64,000 nt of DNA from Flagellimonas beolgyonensis (GTDB lineage Bacteria > Bacteroidota > Bacteroidia > Flavobacteriales > Flavobacteriaceae): assembly GCF_003992615.1 (NCBI RefSeq), contig NZ_RZMY01000002.1:46937-110936 (forward strand), read 5' to 3'. The translations under genes were made by a program, and so were the position numbers. Within the stretch, counting starts at the first letter, position 1, and every line of letters begins with the position of its first letter. Of this stretch, positions 8,908 to 17,847 are shown one piece after another. The notes beneath the pieces were generated by a model. It saw only the letters and a program-made list of their open reading frames with translations, did no database searches and was not told the DNA's origin.

Positions 8908-9746
8908 AAACCATTTTTGACGACGTGTCGTACCACTGTAGTAAAATTGTGACCAAATCTTACAGCACCTCCTTTGCACTCGCCACCAAAATGTTGGCAC
9001 CATCAATTCGAAAGGATATCTATAACATTTATGGCTTTGTCCGTTTTGCGGATGAGATTGTGGACACCTTCCATGATTATGACAAGGCAGAATTGTTCGA
9101 CTCCTTTGAAAAGGATATGGAAAAGGCCATTCAGGACCGTATCAGCTTGAACCCGATTCTCAATTCGTTCCAACATACCTATCATAAATATGACATCCCA
9201 CATCATTTGGTGGAGGCTTTTATGAAGAGTATGCGAATGGACCTCAGTAAAAAGAATTATGAAACGTTCGATGAATACCGCGAATACATATATGGATCAG
9301 CCGATGTGGTCGGTTTGATGTGCCTGTGCGTTTTCGTGAACGGCGATAAGGAAAAATATGAAGAGTTGAAGGAATCGGCCATGGCATTGGGTTCCGCTTT
9401 CCAGAAAGTCAACTTTTTAAGAGATCTTAAGGCGGATTATGAAGACCTTAACCGAACTTATTTTCCAAACACCAATTTGATGGAATTGGACGAAGTCTCC
9501 AAGAAACGGATCGTGAATGAAATCAAAGCCGATTTTGCCCTTGGTTATTCTGGCATAATTAAATTACCGGAGCAGGCCAAGTTCGGGGTTTACACTGCCT
9601 ATCGCTATTACAAGAAATTGTTGCATAAATTGCAGGCCACACCACCACTCGAAATAAAAAACAGCAGGATTCGTGTGCCAAACTATCAAAAATTTGGACT
9701 TTTGGCACAGAGTTACCTCAATTATAAATTACAATTGGTACAATGA
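8904..9746 (+). CDS. crtB: Phytoene synthase
   Basis: A 280-residue member of the squalene/phytoene synthase family, joining two geranylgeranyl diphosphates to phytoene. The first Asp-rich Mg-binding motif is D50-EIV-D54 and the second is in FLRDLKADYEDLNR. The early STSFALATKML is typical of the family. It overlaps crtI and crtZ by four bases each. No geranylgeranyl diphosphate synthase gene is in the window, so that precursor step is encoded elsewhere. Confidence 0.94.
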   Translation: MKTIFDDVSYHCSKIVTKSYSTSFALATKMLAPSIRKDIYNIYGFVRFADEIVDTFHDYDKAELFDSFEKDMEKAIQDRISLNPILNSFQHTYHKYDIPHHLVEAFMKSMRMDLSKKNYETFDEYREYIYGSADVVGLMCLCVFVNGDKEKYEELKESAMALGSAFQKVNFLRDLKADYEDLNRTYFPNTNLMELDEVSKKRIVNEIKADFALGYSGIIKLPEQAKFGVYTAYRYYKKLLHKLQATPPLEIKNSRIRVPNYQKFGLLAQSYLNYKLQLVQ

Positions 9747-10192
9747 AAATAGCACTTTGGATACTCATTTTTTTGTCGACATTTTGCTTTATGGAATTTA
9801 TGGCATGGTTTACCCATAAATATGTGATGCATGGTTTTCTATGGAGTCTCCACAAAGATCACCACAAAAAGGACCATGACTCCTGGTTCGAGCGCAACGA
9901 TGCCTTTTTCATCTTTTACGCTGTTGTGAGCATGGTACTGTTCTCTTTGGGCAATTATACCTGGTTTTGGTATGGTTGGCCCCTGGGTTTTGGTATTTTG
10001 GCCTACGGCATCGCATACTTTATGGTGCACGATATCTTTATCCACCAACGTTTCAAAATATTCCGAAATGCCAACAATTGGTATGCCCGGGGCGTGCGAA
10101 GGGCACATAAAATCCACCATAAACATTTGGGCAAGGAAGATGGCGAGTGCTTTGGAATGTTGTTGGTCCCTTTTAAATATTTCAAAAAATAA
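9743..10192 (+). CDS. crtZ: Beta-carotene hydroxylase (CrtZ)
   Basis: A 149-residue di-iron membrane hydroxylase with the family's histidine boxes: HKYVMH (25-30), HKDHHKKDH (37-45), HDIFIH, and HKIHHKH near residue 122. Membrane segments surround the boxes. CrtZ adds 3-hydroxyls to beta-carotene to give zeaxanthin, the main pigment of many marine Flavobacteriaceae. It is the last gene of the operon and converges on the TlpA gene with a 9-bp gap. Lycopene cyclase (crtY), needed between CrtI and CrtZ, does not follow it. Confidence 0.93.
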   Translation: MKIALWILIFLSTFCFMEFMAWFTHKYVMHGFLWSLHKDHHKKDHDSWFERNDAFFIFYAVVSMVLFSLGNYTWFWYGWPLGFGILAYGIAYFMVHDIFIHQRFKIFRNANNWYARGVRRAHKIHHKHLGKEDGECFGMLLVPFKYFKK

Positions 10193-10201
10193 AGGGGTTC
10201 C

Positions 10202-10768
10202 CTATTCAGCAAGCAATTGATCCAACAGATTCCGAACATAATCGGAGTTCCAGTTGGCTGCACCCGTTTTATTAACCACTATTTTACCTTCTTTGCTCAA
10301 GATAAAGGTAACAGGTATGGAACTGCTTTGCATTTCTACCGGGGCTGGTGAAGCCTGAAAGTAAACGGGCAACCGGTATCCTTTCTTACCAAGAAATGTT
10401 TCTACTTTTTTCCTATCATCATTGGCTACAAAAGCGAAGGTGACTTTATCTCCATAGTCGGCATAAAGTTCAACAAAACGGGGTAATTCGGCCACACAGG
10501 GCGGGCACCAAGTGGCCCAAACATTGATGAGCACAACTTCCCCTTTTAAGGATTTTAAGTTTAGTGGATTACCTTCCAACCCTATTAAATTCCAATCATA
10601 ATCCTTGACAGTCACCTGTTCCTCTTCGTCCACTGCATCGGCACTGATGACCGTGGCCACCAACTTGTTGACCCAAACACGCACATGAAATCCCACTGGG
10701 GTAAACAATATGAGGACAATGGCCAAAATCCAGATACCATTGCTTATTTGTTCTTTTGTCAACTTCAT
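10202..10768 (-). CDS. TlpA/ResA-like membrane-anchored thioredoxin
   Basis: A 188-residue protein with one N-terminal membrane segment (about 10-25) and a periplasmic thioredoxin fold. The redox active site is intact: WATWCPPC with Cys88 and Cys91, and the cis-proline loop SSIPVTFIL is present. Such proteins reduce disulfides in envelope proteins, for example during cytochrome c assembly, although no cytochrome genes are nearby. It lies 7 bp after a close paralogue that has lost both cysteines, so the pair arose by tandem duplication. Confidence 0.9.
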   Translation of the reverse strand: MKLTKEQISNGIWILAIVLILFTPVGFHVRVWVNKLVATVISADAVDEEEQVTVKDYDWNLIGLEGNPLNLKSLKGEVVLINVWATWCPPCVAELPRFVELYADYGDKVTFAFVANDDRKKVETFLGKKGYRLPVYFQASPAPVEMQSSSIPVTFILSKEGKIVVNKTGAANWNSDYVRNLLDQLLAE

Positions 10769-10775
10769 TTTTAGA

Positions 10776-11336
10776 TCATTCTGAGATCAGTTCATCCAAT
10801 ACGCTGTAAAACTTTCGGGTACTCCAATCGGCAATCCCCTCTTTGTGCACCACTATATTACCCTGCTTATCAAGCAAATATGAAGAAGGCACCACACTGG
10901 CATCAATGGGCATTTTTTCACCGATAATGAGATAGGTCACAGGAAAAGTAAACTCGTGTTTCTCCATGAAGGCTTCCACTGGGGGTCTGTTCTCATTGGT
11001 GATGATGTAAAAATCCATCTTGCCTTTATAATTGTCGTATAATTCCTGGATACTTGCAAGTTCCGCTTCCGAAGGCAATCGCCAAGAGGCCCAAAGATTG
11101 ATGAACACCACCTTTCCCTTTGATCGTTCAAAATTGAAGAAATTCCATTCCGCATCCTTCAATTGCCAATCGTAATCCGTAATCCTTTGTCGCTGTGCTT
11201 CCTCGATTACAGGCGGGGAAAACGAAAAGATTCGGTTGAGCATCAGTTTTCCGTAATAACCCAAGGGGGTTACAAAAAATGAAAGCACAAAAAGAATCAG
11301 AACAATATTAAGGATGGTCTTTTTACTTATTTTCAT
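10776..11336 (-). CDS. TlpA-like thioredoxin-fold protein without the CxxC cysteines
   Basis: A 186-residue paralogue of the next gene, with the same layout: a membrane anchor (about 8-25), a conserved DYDWQLKDAEWNFFNFE stretch and a thioredoxin fold. The active-site stretch reads NLWASWRLPSEAEL: Arg86 and Ser89 stand where the cysteines belong. The cis-proline loop (SVVPSSYLL) remains, so the fold is probably intact but cannot carry out dithiol chemistry. It may bind or regulate its paralogue or a shared client (inference). The frame is undamaged, so it is not an obvious pseudogene. Confidence 0.85.
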   Translation of the reverse strand: MKISKKTILNIVLILFVLSFFVTPLGYYGKLMLNRIFSFSPPVIEEAQRQRITDYDWQLKDAEWNFFNFERSKGKVVFINLWASWRLPSEAELASIQELYDNYKGKMDFYIITNENRPPVEAFMEKHEFTFPVTYLIIGEKMPIDASVVPSSYLLDKQGNIVVHKEGIADWSTRKFYSVLDELISE

Positions 11337-11357
11337 GGATTTACGGCTTGCAATAAT

Positions 11358-11394
11358 TAAAAAACTCCTGGCACCTATAACGGCACCAGGAGTT
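11358..11394 (-). terminator. Rho-independent terminator of aconitase
   Basis: On the minus strand, AACTCCTGG and GGTGCCAGGAGTT form a long stem (two G-T wobbles) around a GTTATA loop and are followed by TTTTTT. It separates aconitase from the TlpA pair. Confidence 0.85.
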
Positions 11395-11417
11395 CGTGCA
11401 ACTTATTTTAGATACAA

Positions 11418-13685
11418 TTATGCATTCTCTTTTTTGATCAAGTTCAAAGCAGAGCCTTCCTTAAACCATGCAATTTGGGCATCGTTGTAAGAGTGGTTTG
11501 CAATGATGGTGTCTTTGCTACCATCTGCATGCACCAACTCAATGGTCAACGGCTTGTCTGGAGCAAATTGATCGATATCCAAGAAATTGAAGGTATCATC
11601 CTCCTGAATCAGGTCATAATCGTTTTCATTGGCGAAGGTCAAGGCCAACATACCTTGTTTTTTAAGGTTGGTCTCGTGGATCCTTGCAAACGATTTCACC
11701 AAAACGGCTGCTACACCTAAATGTCGAGGCTGCATGGCCGCATGCTCACGGGAAGAACCTTCACCGTAGTTATGGTCGCCCACAACAATGGTTTTTATGC
11801 CTGCCTTCTTGTATTCGCGTTGGGTATCCGGCACACCTCCATATTCGCCCGTCAACTGATTTTTAACCAAATTGGTCTTTTTGTTGAAGGCGTTTACGGC
11901 ACCAATCAGGGTATTGTTGGCAATATTGTCCAAATGCCCTCTAAAACGCAACCATGGACCTGCCATGGAAATGTGGTCGGTAGTACACTTTCCAAATGCT
12001 TTGATCAACAACTTCATCCCTTGCAAGCTTTCAGGGGTTATAGGCTCAAACGGCTCCAATAGCTGAAGTCGCTCAGAATCCGGAGCCACGATCACATCAA
12101 CGCCACTACCATCTTCAACAGGGTCTATGTATCCGTTGTCCTTCACCTCAAATCCTTTTGGTGGCAATTCCCATCCTGTTGGTTCGTCCAACATCACTTC
12201 TTCCCCGTCTTCATTGATCAAGGTATCGGTCAATGGGTTAAAGTCCAAACGTCCCGCAATGGCAATGGCAGCGGTCATTTCAGGTGATGCCACGAATGCA
12301 TGGGTATTTGGGTTCCCATCTGCACGCTTCGCAAAGTTTCGGTTAAAAGAATGTACAATACTGTTTTTGGGCGCATTCTTTGGATCTTCATAACGAGCCC
12401 ACTGCCCAATACAGGGTCCACAGGCATTGGTGAATATCTTGGCATCCAATTTTTCAAAAATCTCAAGGATACCATCACGCTCCGTAGTGTATCGCACTTG
12501 TTCCGAACCTGGGTTGATACCAAATTCTGCCTTGGTCTTCAATTTTTTGTCCAATGCTTGTTGCGCAATGGACGAAGCTCTTGACAAATCCTCGTAGGAA
12601 GAGTTGGTACAAGAACCGATAAGCCCCCATTCCACGGCCAAAGGCCATCCGTTGGCTTCTGCTTTTTCGGTCATGGAGCCCACTTCTGTGGCCAAGTCCG
12701 GCGTAAATGGTCCGTTGAGCAATGGTTTCAACTCAGAAAGGTTGATTTCGATCACTTGATCAAAATATTGCTCTGGATTGGCATATACTTCTGGGTCGGC
12801 GGTCAAGTGTTCCTTTACTTTATTTGCGGCATCGGCCACATCTTCCCTGTCGGTTGCCCTTAAATAGCGCTCCATGGATTCATCGTAACCAAAAGTGGAG
12901 GTCGTTGCCCCGATCTCGGCGCCCATATTACAAATGGTCCCCTTACCTGTACAGGACATGGCCGTAGCTCCTGGCCCAAAATATTCCACGATGGCCCCGG
13001 TTCCTCCCTTTACGGTAAGAATCTCGGCCACTTTTAAAATCACATCTTTGGGAGCTGTCCATCCGGAAAGTTTTCCGGTCAACTTTACCCCGATCAATTT
13101 GGGAAATTTCAATTCCCAAGCCATACCGGCCATTACGTCCACTGCATCGGCACCTCCTACCCCAATGGCCACCATTCCCAAACCACCGGCATTAACCGTG
13201 TGTGAGTCGGTTCCGATCATCATTCCTCCAGGGAATGCATAGTTTTCCAATACCACTTGGTGGATGATACCGGCACCTGGTTTCCAAAATCCGATACCGT
13301 ATTTATTGGAAACGGACCCCAAGAAGTCAAAAACTTCGCTACTGGTCTCGTTGGCATGTTTCAAATCCGCAGCCGCACCTTGTTTGGCTTGGATCAAGTG
13401 ATCACAATGTACTGTAGTTGGCACGGCAACTTTATCCTTGCCTGCTTGCATAAACTGAAGCAAGGCCATTTGGGCCGTCGCATCTTGACAGGCAATTCTA
13501 TCTGGTGCAAAATCAACATAATCCTTTCCCCTGGTAAATTTTTTGGTAGGCATTCCATCCCACAAATGTGAGTAGAGGATTTTCTCTGCCAAAGTCAATG
13601 GTTTTCCTACCAGTTCACGGGCCTTATCCACGCGTTCCCCCATGGAAGCGTAGACGCCCTTAATCATGTCTATATCAAATGCCAT
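11418..13685 (-). CDS. acn: Aconitate hydratase (mitochondrial-type)
   Basis: A 755-residue TCA-cycle enzyme interconverting citrate and isocitrate. The [4Fe-4S] cluster ligands are visible in [12 protein letters not shown] and [36 protein letters not shown] and the swivel-domain [15 protein letters not shown] are strongly conserved. The length matches the mitochondrial-type aconitase common in Bacteroidota rather than E. coli AcnA or AcnB. It has its own terminator downstream. A MoxR ATPase and two foldases lie upstream after a 102-bp gap. Confidence 0.97.
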   Translation of the reverse strand: MAFDIDMIKGVYASMGERVDKARELVGKPLTLAEKILYSHLWDGMPTKKFTRGKDYVDFAPDRIACQDATAQMALLQFMQAGKDKVAVPTTVHCDHLIQAKQGAAADLKHANETSSEVFDFLGSVSNKYGIGFWKPGAGIIHQVVLENYAFPGGMMIGTDSHTVNAGGLGMVAIGVGGADAVDVMAGMAWELKFPKLIGVKLTGKLSGWTAPKDVILKVAEILTVKGGTGAIVEYFGPGATAMSCTGKGTICNMGAEIGATTSTFGYDESMERYLRATDREDVADAANKVKEHLTADPEVYANPEQYFDQVIEINLSELKPLLNGPFTPDLATEVGSMTEKAEANGWPLAVEWGLIGSCTNSSYEDLSRASSIAQQALDKKLKTKAEFGINPGSEQVRYTTERDGILEIFEKLDAKIFTNACGPCIGQWARYEDPKNAPKNSIVHSFNRNFAKRADGNPNTHAFVASPEMTAAIAIAGRLDFNPLTDTLINEDGEEVMLDEPTGWELPPKGFEVKDNGYIDPVEDGSGVDVIVAPDSERLQLLEPFEPITPESLQGMKLLIKAFGKCTTDHISMAGPWLRFRGHLDNIANNTLIGAVNAFNKKTNLVKNQLTGEYGGVPDTQREYKKAGIKTIVVGDHNYGEGSSREHAAMQPRHLGVAAVLVKSFARIHETNLKKQGMLALTFANENDYDLIQEDDTFNFLDIDQFAPDKPLTIELVHADGSKDTIIANHSYNDAQIAWFKEGSALNLIKKENA

Positions 13686-13787
13686 TCTACAATTGAGTTT
13701 TAAGATTTTAGTAATTCGGTAAATTTACTAAATAACGAAGGATTTTGGAATTAGAATTGCGCTAAATAAGTATCTATGACTTGATAT

Positions 13788-14741
13788 TTATAACAATTCC
13801 GAGATAATTGTTTCCTCTGAGATGCCTTCGGCTTCGGCTTTGTAGTTTTTGAGCACCCTATGGCGCAAAATGCCAATGGCAACTGCCTTTACGTCCTCGA
13901 TGTCGGGAGAGAACTTACCATGGATGGCTGCATGGGCCTTGGCACCCAGTACCAAGTTCTGTGAAGCCCGGGGACCTGCGCCCCAATCCACATAGTTGTT
14001 TACATAATCTGATGAGCCTTCCTGACCCGGTCTTGTCCTATTGACCAAGCGTACGGCATAGTCAATCACGTTGTCGGGCACCGGTATTCTTCGGATCAAA
14101 TGTTGTACTTCAATGATTTCCTCCGCGTTGAAAAGGGGGTTCACATGTACTTCTTCATCGTTTGTGGTGGCCTTTACCACTTGAATTTCCTCGGCTATGG
14201 AGGGGTATTTCAGTTCTATGGCGAACATGAAACGGTCCAATTGTGCTTCGGGCAACGGAAAGGTTCCTTCCTGCTCAATCGGGTTTTGCGTGGCCAATAC
14301 AAAATAGGGCCTGTTCAGCTTGTATTGTTTTCCAGCAATGGTCACTGCTTTCTCCTGCATGGCCTCCAAAAGGGCAGCCTGCGTTTTAGGCGGGGTACGG
14401 TTGATTTCGTCCGCTAGGATGATATTACCAAAAATGGGGCCCATAATGAACTTGAAATTTCGGTTTTGATCCAAAACCTCACTGCCCAAAATATCACTGG
14501 GCATTAAGTCGGGAGTAAACTGGATCCGTTTAAAATCGAGACCCAAGGTTTGCGCGATGGTATTGACCATAAGAGTCTTGGCCAAACCGGGAACACCAAT
14601 CAATAAGGAGTGCCCACCCGTATAGATGGAAAGTAAAATCTGTTCGATTACCGTGTCTTGGCCCACTATGACCTTGGCAATCTCCTTTTTTAATTCTTGG
14701 TGCTTTTTGACCAGGTTTTCCACCGCGGTTACATCCGACAT
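13788..14741 (-). CDS. MoxR-family AAA ATPase
   Basis: A 317-residue cytoplasmic AAA+ ATPase. Walker A is GVPGLAKT (49-56), Walker B is IILADEINR, and sensor 1 lies in VLATQNPIEQEGTFPLPEAQLDRF, the MoxR fingerprint. MoxR proteins act as chaperones for maturation of partner complexes, usually with DUF58/VWA proteins encoded next door. Here no such partner follows; aconitase does. It starts 4 bp after the SurA-like gene, so its expression is tied to periplasmic foldases. Confidence 0.93.
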   Translation of the reverse strand: MSDVTAVENLVKKHQELKKEIAKVIVGQDTVIEQILLSIYTGGHSLLIGVPGLAKTLMVNTIAQTLGLDFKRIQFTPDLMPSDILGSEVLDQNRNFKFIMGPIFGNIILADEINRTPPKTQAALLEAMQEKAVTIAGKQYKLNRPYFVLATQNPIEQEGTFPLPEAQLDRFMFAIELKYPSIAEEIQVVKATTNDEEVHVNPLFNAEEIIEVQHLIRRIPVPDNVIDYAVRLVNRTRPGQEGSSDYVNNYVDWGAGPRASQNLVLGAKAHAAIHGKFSPDIEDVKAVAIGILRHRVLKNYKAEAEGISEETIISELL

Positions 14742-14745
14742 CTAT

Positions 14746-16146
14746 TTATTCTTTTACCCAGTTGTTTGCAAAATCACAATTTCGGTTGTCGGCGTTCACG
14801 TGGATATAGGTATCCTCAATATGTTCGGCCATCCATTCCTTTATTGCCTTAAACTGTTTTTCGCGAAGGGCCAATTCCTGTATTTTTAGATAATCCTTGG
14901 CAAAATCCGCTTTGTGTTCATCATAGCGGTTGGTAATCTTCATGATTTTGAACTTAGGAGCACCTCCCCTTGGATCATCTTCACGTATAGGCCTTGAGAT
15001 TTCCCCATCTTTAATGTTACGAACCTGGTTGTACAGGGTTGGGTCCATTTTGGTCAATTCGAACTTGGAATCAAAGTTTATGGGGTTCCGTAAAAGACCG
15101 CCATCATATTTAGTTTCCTTTTCATCTGAAAAATTAAGGGCCGCTTCGGCAAAGGTGTATTTGCCATCCATTACGTGTTGACGGATGCTATCCAATTCGC
15201 GAACGGCTTCATCAATGGAACTCTGTGGAATTTCGGGTATTCTTAAAATATGGCGTACATCCCTTTCCTGTCCCCTTACCTTCTCCACATAAATGATATG
15301 GAAACCAAAAGTGGTTTCGAAGGGCTCGGAAACCTCGCCTTCTTGAAGGCTGAAAGCCACATCCTTGAATTCCTTAACAAATTGGGTCTCCTTGGTCATG
15401 GTGTAGAGTCCACCCCTGGATTGTGACCCGGGATCTTGGGAATATACAATGGCCTTTACGTTGAAACTGGCACCGTTCTCGTCCACATCCTGTTTGATGC
15501 CCTTTAATAAATTGATCACCTTTTGCTTTTCCTCTTCGGGCACTTTCGGTTGTTTTACGATTTGGGCAATTTCGAGCTCTGCTCCAAAAACGGGGCGCTC
15601 ATCTTCTGGAATATTAAAGAAAAACTGTCGTACTTCCTCGGGGGTCACTTCAATATCCTCGATGATCTTGCCTTGCATCTTTTCGGACAACATGCGCAAT
15701 TTGTTGATCTCGAACAATTCGGAACGGAAACTTTCCATGTCCGGTTTTTTGTAGTACTTCAACATTTTTTCCACACTTCCAATTTGTTGGGCCAATTGTT
15801 GTATCTGTAGATCGCTCTTGGCATTCACCATTTCATCCGAAACCAGCAAACTGTCCTGTACGGCTTGATGTGCGTACAAACGATCTTCCATCAATTTGCC
15901 CAAAAGACCACATCGGGTTATATCCTCGGTGGAGGCTCCTTGGGTCTTTAGGTCGATCAAGGTTTTGTCGATATCCGATTCCAAGATCACGTAATCGCCA
16001 ATTACCGCAGCGATTCCATCCAATTTTACCTTGTTGGTGGTGGTTGTGGTATCGGCTACACCCAATGCTTCATCGGCTTCTTGTGCCCTCGCCGAAATAA
16101 CGGTTAGGGCAAGTATGGCCAAAAATCCTTTACTTATTTTGTTCAT
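14746..16146 (-). CDS. SurA-like periplasmic peptidyl-prolyl isomerase
   Basis: A 466-residue foldase with a signal peptide (MNKISKGF to ARAQE), an N-terminal SurA-type chaperone region (KLDGIAAVIGDYVILESDID) and two parvulin domains (AEIVQ-like stretch AELEIAQIVKQP, and RDVRHILRIPE). It should assist outer-membrane protein folding. The ATG at 16146 was chosen because it directly precedes the signal peptide; a longer open frame reaches 16179 but only adds a basic stretch. It overlaps the upstream lipoprotein gene by 17 bp. Confidence 0.9.
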   Translation of the reverse strand: MNKISKGFLAILALTVISARAQEADEALGVADTTTTTNKVKLDGIAAVIGDYVILESDIDKTLIDLKTQGASTEDITRCGLLGKLMEDRLYAHQAVQDSLLVSDEMVNAKSDLQIQQLAQQIGSVEKMLKYYKKPDMESFRSELFEINKLRMLSEKMQGKIIEDIEVTPEEVRQFFFNIPEDERPVFGAELEIAQIVKQPKVPEEEKQKVINLLKGIKQDVDENGASFNVKAIVYSQDPGSQSRGGLYTMTKETQFVKEFKDVAFSLQEGEVSEPFETTFGFHIIYVEKVRGQERDVRHILRIPEIPQSSIDEAVRELDSIRQHVMDGKYTFAEAALNFSDEKETKYDGGLLRNPINFDSKFELTKMDPTLYNQVRNIKDGEISRPIREDDPRGGAPKFKIMKITNRYDEHKADFAKDYLKIQELALREKQFKAIKEWMAEHIEDTYIHVNADNRNCDFANNWVKE

Positions 16147-17011
16147 AAACCTCAAATTCTTTCTTCTTAATCGCTTCATCTATAATTTCGGTTTCCAATT
16201 TTTTAACGTAGTTCAACCTTCTTCGGTTCAAGATCAATTGCCTGATATCGGGTTCCACATATTCAAAAGGTGCTGTATCATTGACTTCCAGCACATTGGT
16301 CACCATGCCCAAATATACCTCTAACGAATCTTGCAACTCGAAAAATTGTGAATTTTTTAAGTAGTTGGCTTCATTTGCCGCCGTCAATGGGGGAATTTCC
16401 TCCACAACACGTGAAGAACTTACCCAAATGGAATCGTTAAAATGGATCTTTTTAAATTGTACTGCAATCGAATCCAGATAGGCTTTATCGTCTTCTTTCC
16501 AATTTCTTAGCTTGGCTTTTACCCCATCCATGTCCAAGAACTGGGAGGGCATACCCAAAAACCGCAATTGCACTAATTTTTCGTTCAGTTTAAAGTTCTC
16601 CTTTTCCCGTTCATAATAATCCCGCAACTGGTTTTCGGTAATAGCAGTGTCCTGCGCTTGGAGCACCAAGGCCTCAATATAGGCCCTCGTGTAAAGATCG
16701 GCACGGTAATCGGAGACCAGTCGGTCAAATTCGGCCAATTTTTCTTCGGGCAGATTGATCTTTGATTTGGATAGAAAAAGTTGTCGTGACGCCCAATTGT
16801 TGATGTAATTGGTCACAAACAAGGTGCTGTCCTCGGGTGTCATATCCTTTTGTATGAGCGAAGCAATGTCCTCTGCATACAGATAATTGTCCCCTACCCG
16901 GGCAAGGGCGTGCCTTTCTTCTTCTTTATTGAAAAGTCCTTCGCAGGATGTGAACCACAAGGCCACAAAAGCACAAAGTAGGATTAGGTTATTTTTTTGG
17001 AGCTTAAGCAT
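16130..17011 (-). CDS. PPIase-like periplasmic lipoprotein (foldase)
   Basis: A 293-residue lipoprotein. The signal peptide ends at lipobox WFTSC with Cys23. The body is Glu/Lys-rich and helical, resembling the chaperone arms of SurA/PrsA proteins (DEIASLI-like EDIASLIQKD, AITENQLRDYYEREKENF). No clear parvulin active site is visible, so it may be a chaperone only. The start at 17011 is supported by the lipoprotein signal and by a TATTTTTG box four bases upstream; the open frame continues to 17239 but would overlap the divergent SRPBCC gene. First gene of the foldase-MoxR operon. Confidence 0.82.
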   Translation of the reverse strand: MLKLQKNNLILLCAFVALWFTSCEGLFNKEEERHALARVGDNYLYAEDIASLIQKDMTPEDSTLFVTNYINNWASRQLFLSKSKINLPEEKLAEFDRLVSDYRADLYTRAYIEALVLQAQDTAITENQLRDYYEREKENFKLNEKLVQLRFLGMPSQFLDMDGVKAKLRNWKEDDKAYLDSIAVQFKKIHFNDSIWVSSSRVVEEIPPLTAANEANYLKNSQFFELQDSLEVYLGMVTNVLEVNDTAPFEYVEPDIRQLILNRRRLNYVKKLETEIIDEAIKKKEFEVYEQNK

Positions 17012-17015
17012 TTCG

Positions 17016-17023
17016 CAAAAATA
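17016..17023 (-). promoter_or_regulatory. -7 box (TATTTTTG) of the foldase-MoxR operon
   Basis: TAnnTTTG match separated from the ATG at 17011 by CGAA only, implying a leaderless mRNA. A TTG lies about 22 bp further upstream as a possible -33 element. Confidence 0.6.
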
Positions 17024-17125
17024 ACAATTACACAATGCCTTACAAGTACGTTCGATTTTAGTTAACAGATTTTTAGTAGGGAGCACTCCATCAGAAATTG
17101 TTACTTTAGTGGAAAACCAAACCAA

Positions 17126-17578
17126 ATGAAGTACACCACTGAAATTGTAGTGGACCTCCCTAGGGAAGAATTTATCAAAAAAATGGACGACCCCGAGAAC
17201 ATGAAACACTGGCAACGGGGGCTGATAAAATTTGAACAACTCTCCAAAAATCCAGGACAGGAAGGGGCGCAGATGAGCCTAAGTTACAAAATGGGTAACC
17301 GTGAAATGGAACTGGTGGAAACGATCATCAAAAAAAAACTGCCCGAAGAAATGCACACCACCTACGATACCAAAGGCGTGCACAACATCCAAAAAAATTA
17401 TTTCAAGGACGAGGACGGCAAAACCCGATGGATCTCGGAGTCGGATTTCCAATTCTCCGGTTTAGGTATGAAATTAATGGGCTTTTTAATGCCAGGCGCA
17501 TTTAAAAAACAATCCAAAAAATATATGGAGGATTTTAAGAACTTTGCCGAAAAGGGAATATCTGTTTTGGACACATAA
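17126..17578 (+). CDS. SRPBCC (START-like) family protein
   Basis: A 150-residue protein with the polyketide-cyclase/START-like pattern: KYTTEIVVDLPREEFIKKM at the start, DDPENMKHWQRGL, a central strand-rich region and a C-terminal long helix ending YMEDFKNFAEKG. Such folds bind small hydrophobic ligands. No catalytic residues can be named. It leads a short plus-strand group with an 85-residue protein (1-bp gap) and a beta-lactamase-like lipoprotein. Confidence 0.8.
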   Translation: MKYTTEIVVDLPREEFIKKMDDPENMKHWQRGLIKFEQLSKNPGQEGAQMSLSYKMGNREMELVETIIKKKLPEEMHTTYDTKGVHNIQKNYFKDEDGKTRWISESDFQFSGLGMKLMGFLMPGAFKKQSKKYMEDFKNFAEKGISVLDT

Positions 17579-17579
17579 T

Positions 17580-17837
17580 ATGGAAAAGATTTTGGACCGT
17601 AAAATTAAGATCATCTGGGACTTCAGAGGACCCGGTGCTGCCAGGACCGCAGAACACTATCGCAAACACCTGGAGGAATTTGTAATGGTGGAAGAGTTAA
17701 AATTTGACCTTTCCGGGGTGGAACATTTTGGACCGAACCACAGTATTGCATTCTTGGTGGTCGCCGAATTTGAACTAAAGGAAATCCGAGAGATTCTAAA
17801 ACCGCATCGCGGGCAAGTATATTCAGGGGAACTATAA
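17580..17837 (+). CDS. Conserved hypothetical protein, 85 aa
   Basis: Starts at the ATG at 17580, directly after the SRPBCC stop. The product (MEKILDRKIKIIWDFRGPGA) has a central HYRKHLEEF segment and no signal peptide or membrane segment, so it is probably cytoplasmic. I do not recognise a family. The tight spacing to the SRPBCC gene suggests a shared function. Confidence 0.7.
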   Translation: MEKILDRKIKIIWDFRGPGAARTAEHYRKHLEEFVMVEELKFDLSGVEHFGPNHSIAFLVVAEFELKEIREILKPHRGQVYSGEL

Positions 17838-17847
17838 ATGTAATTCG

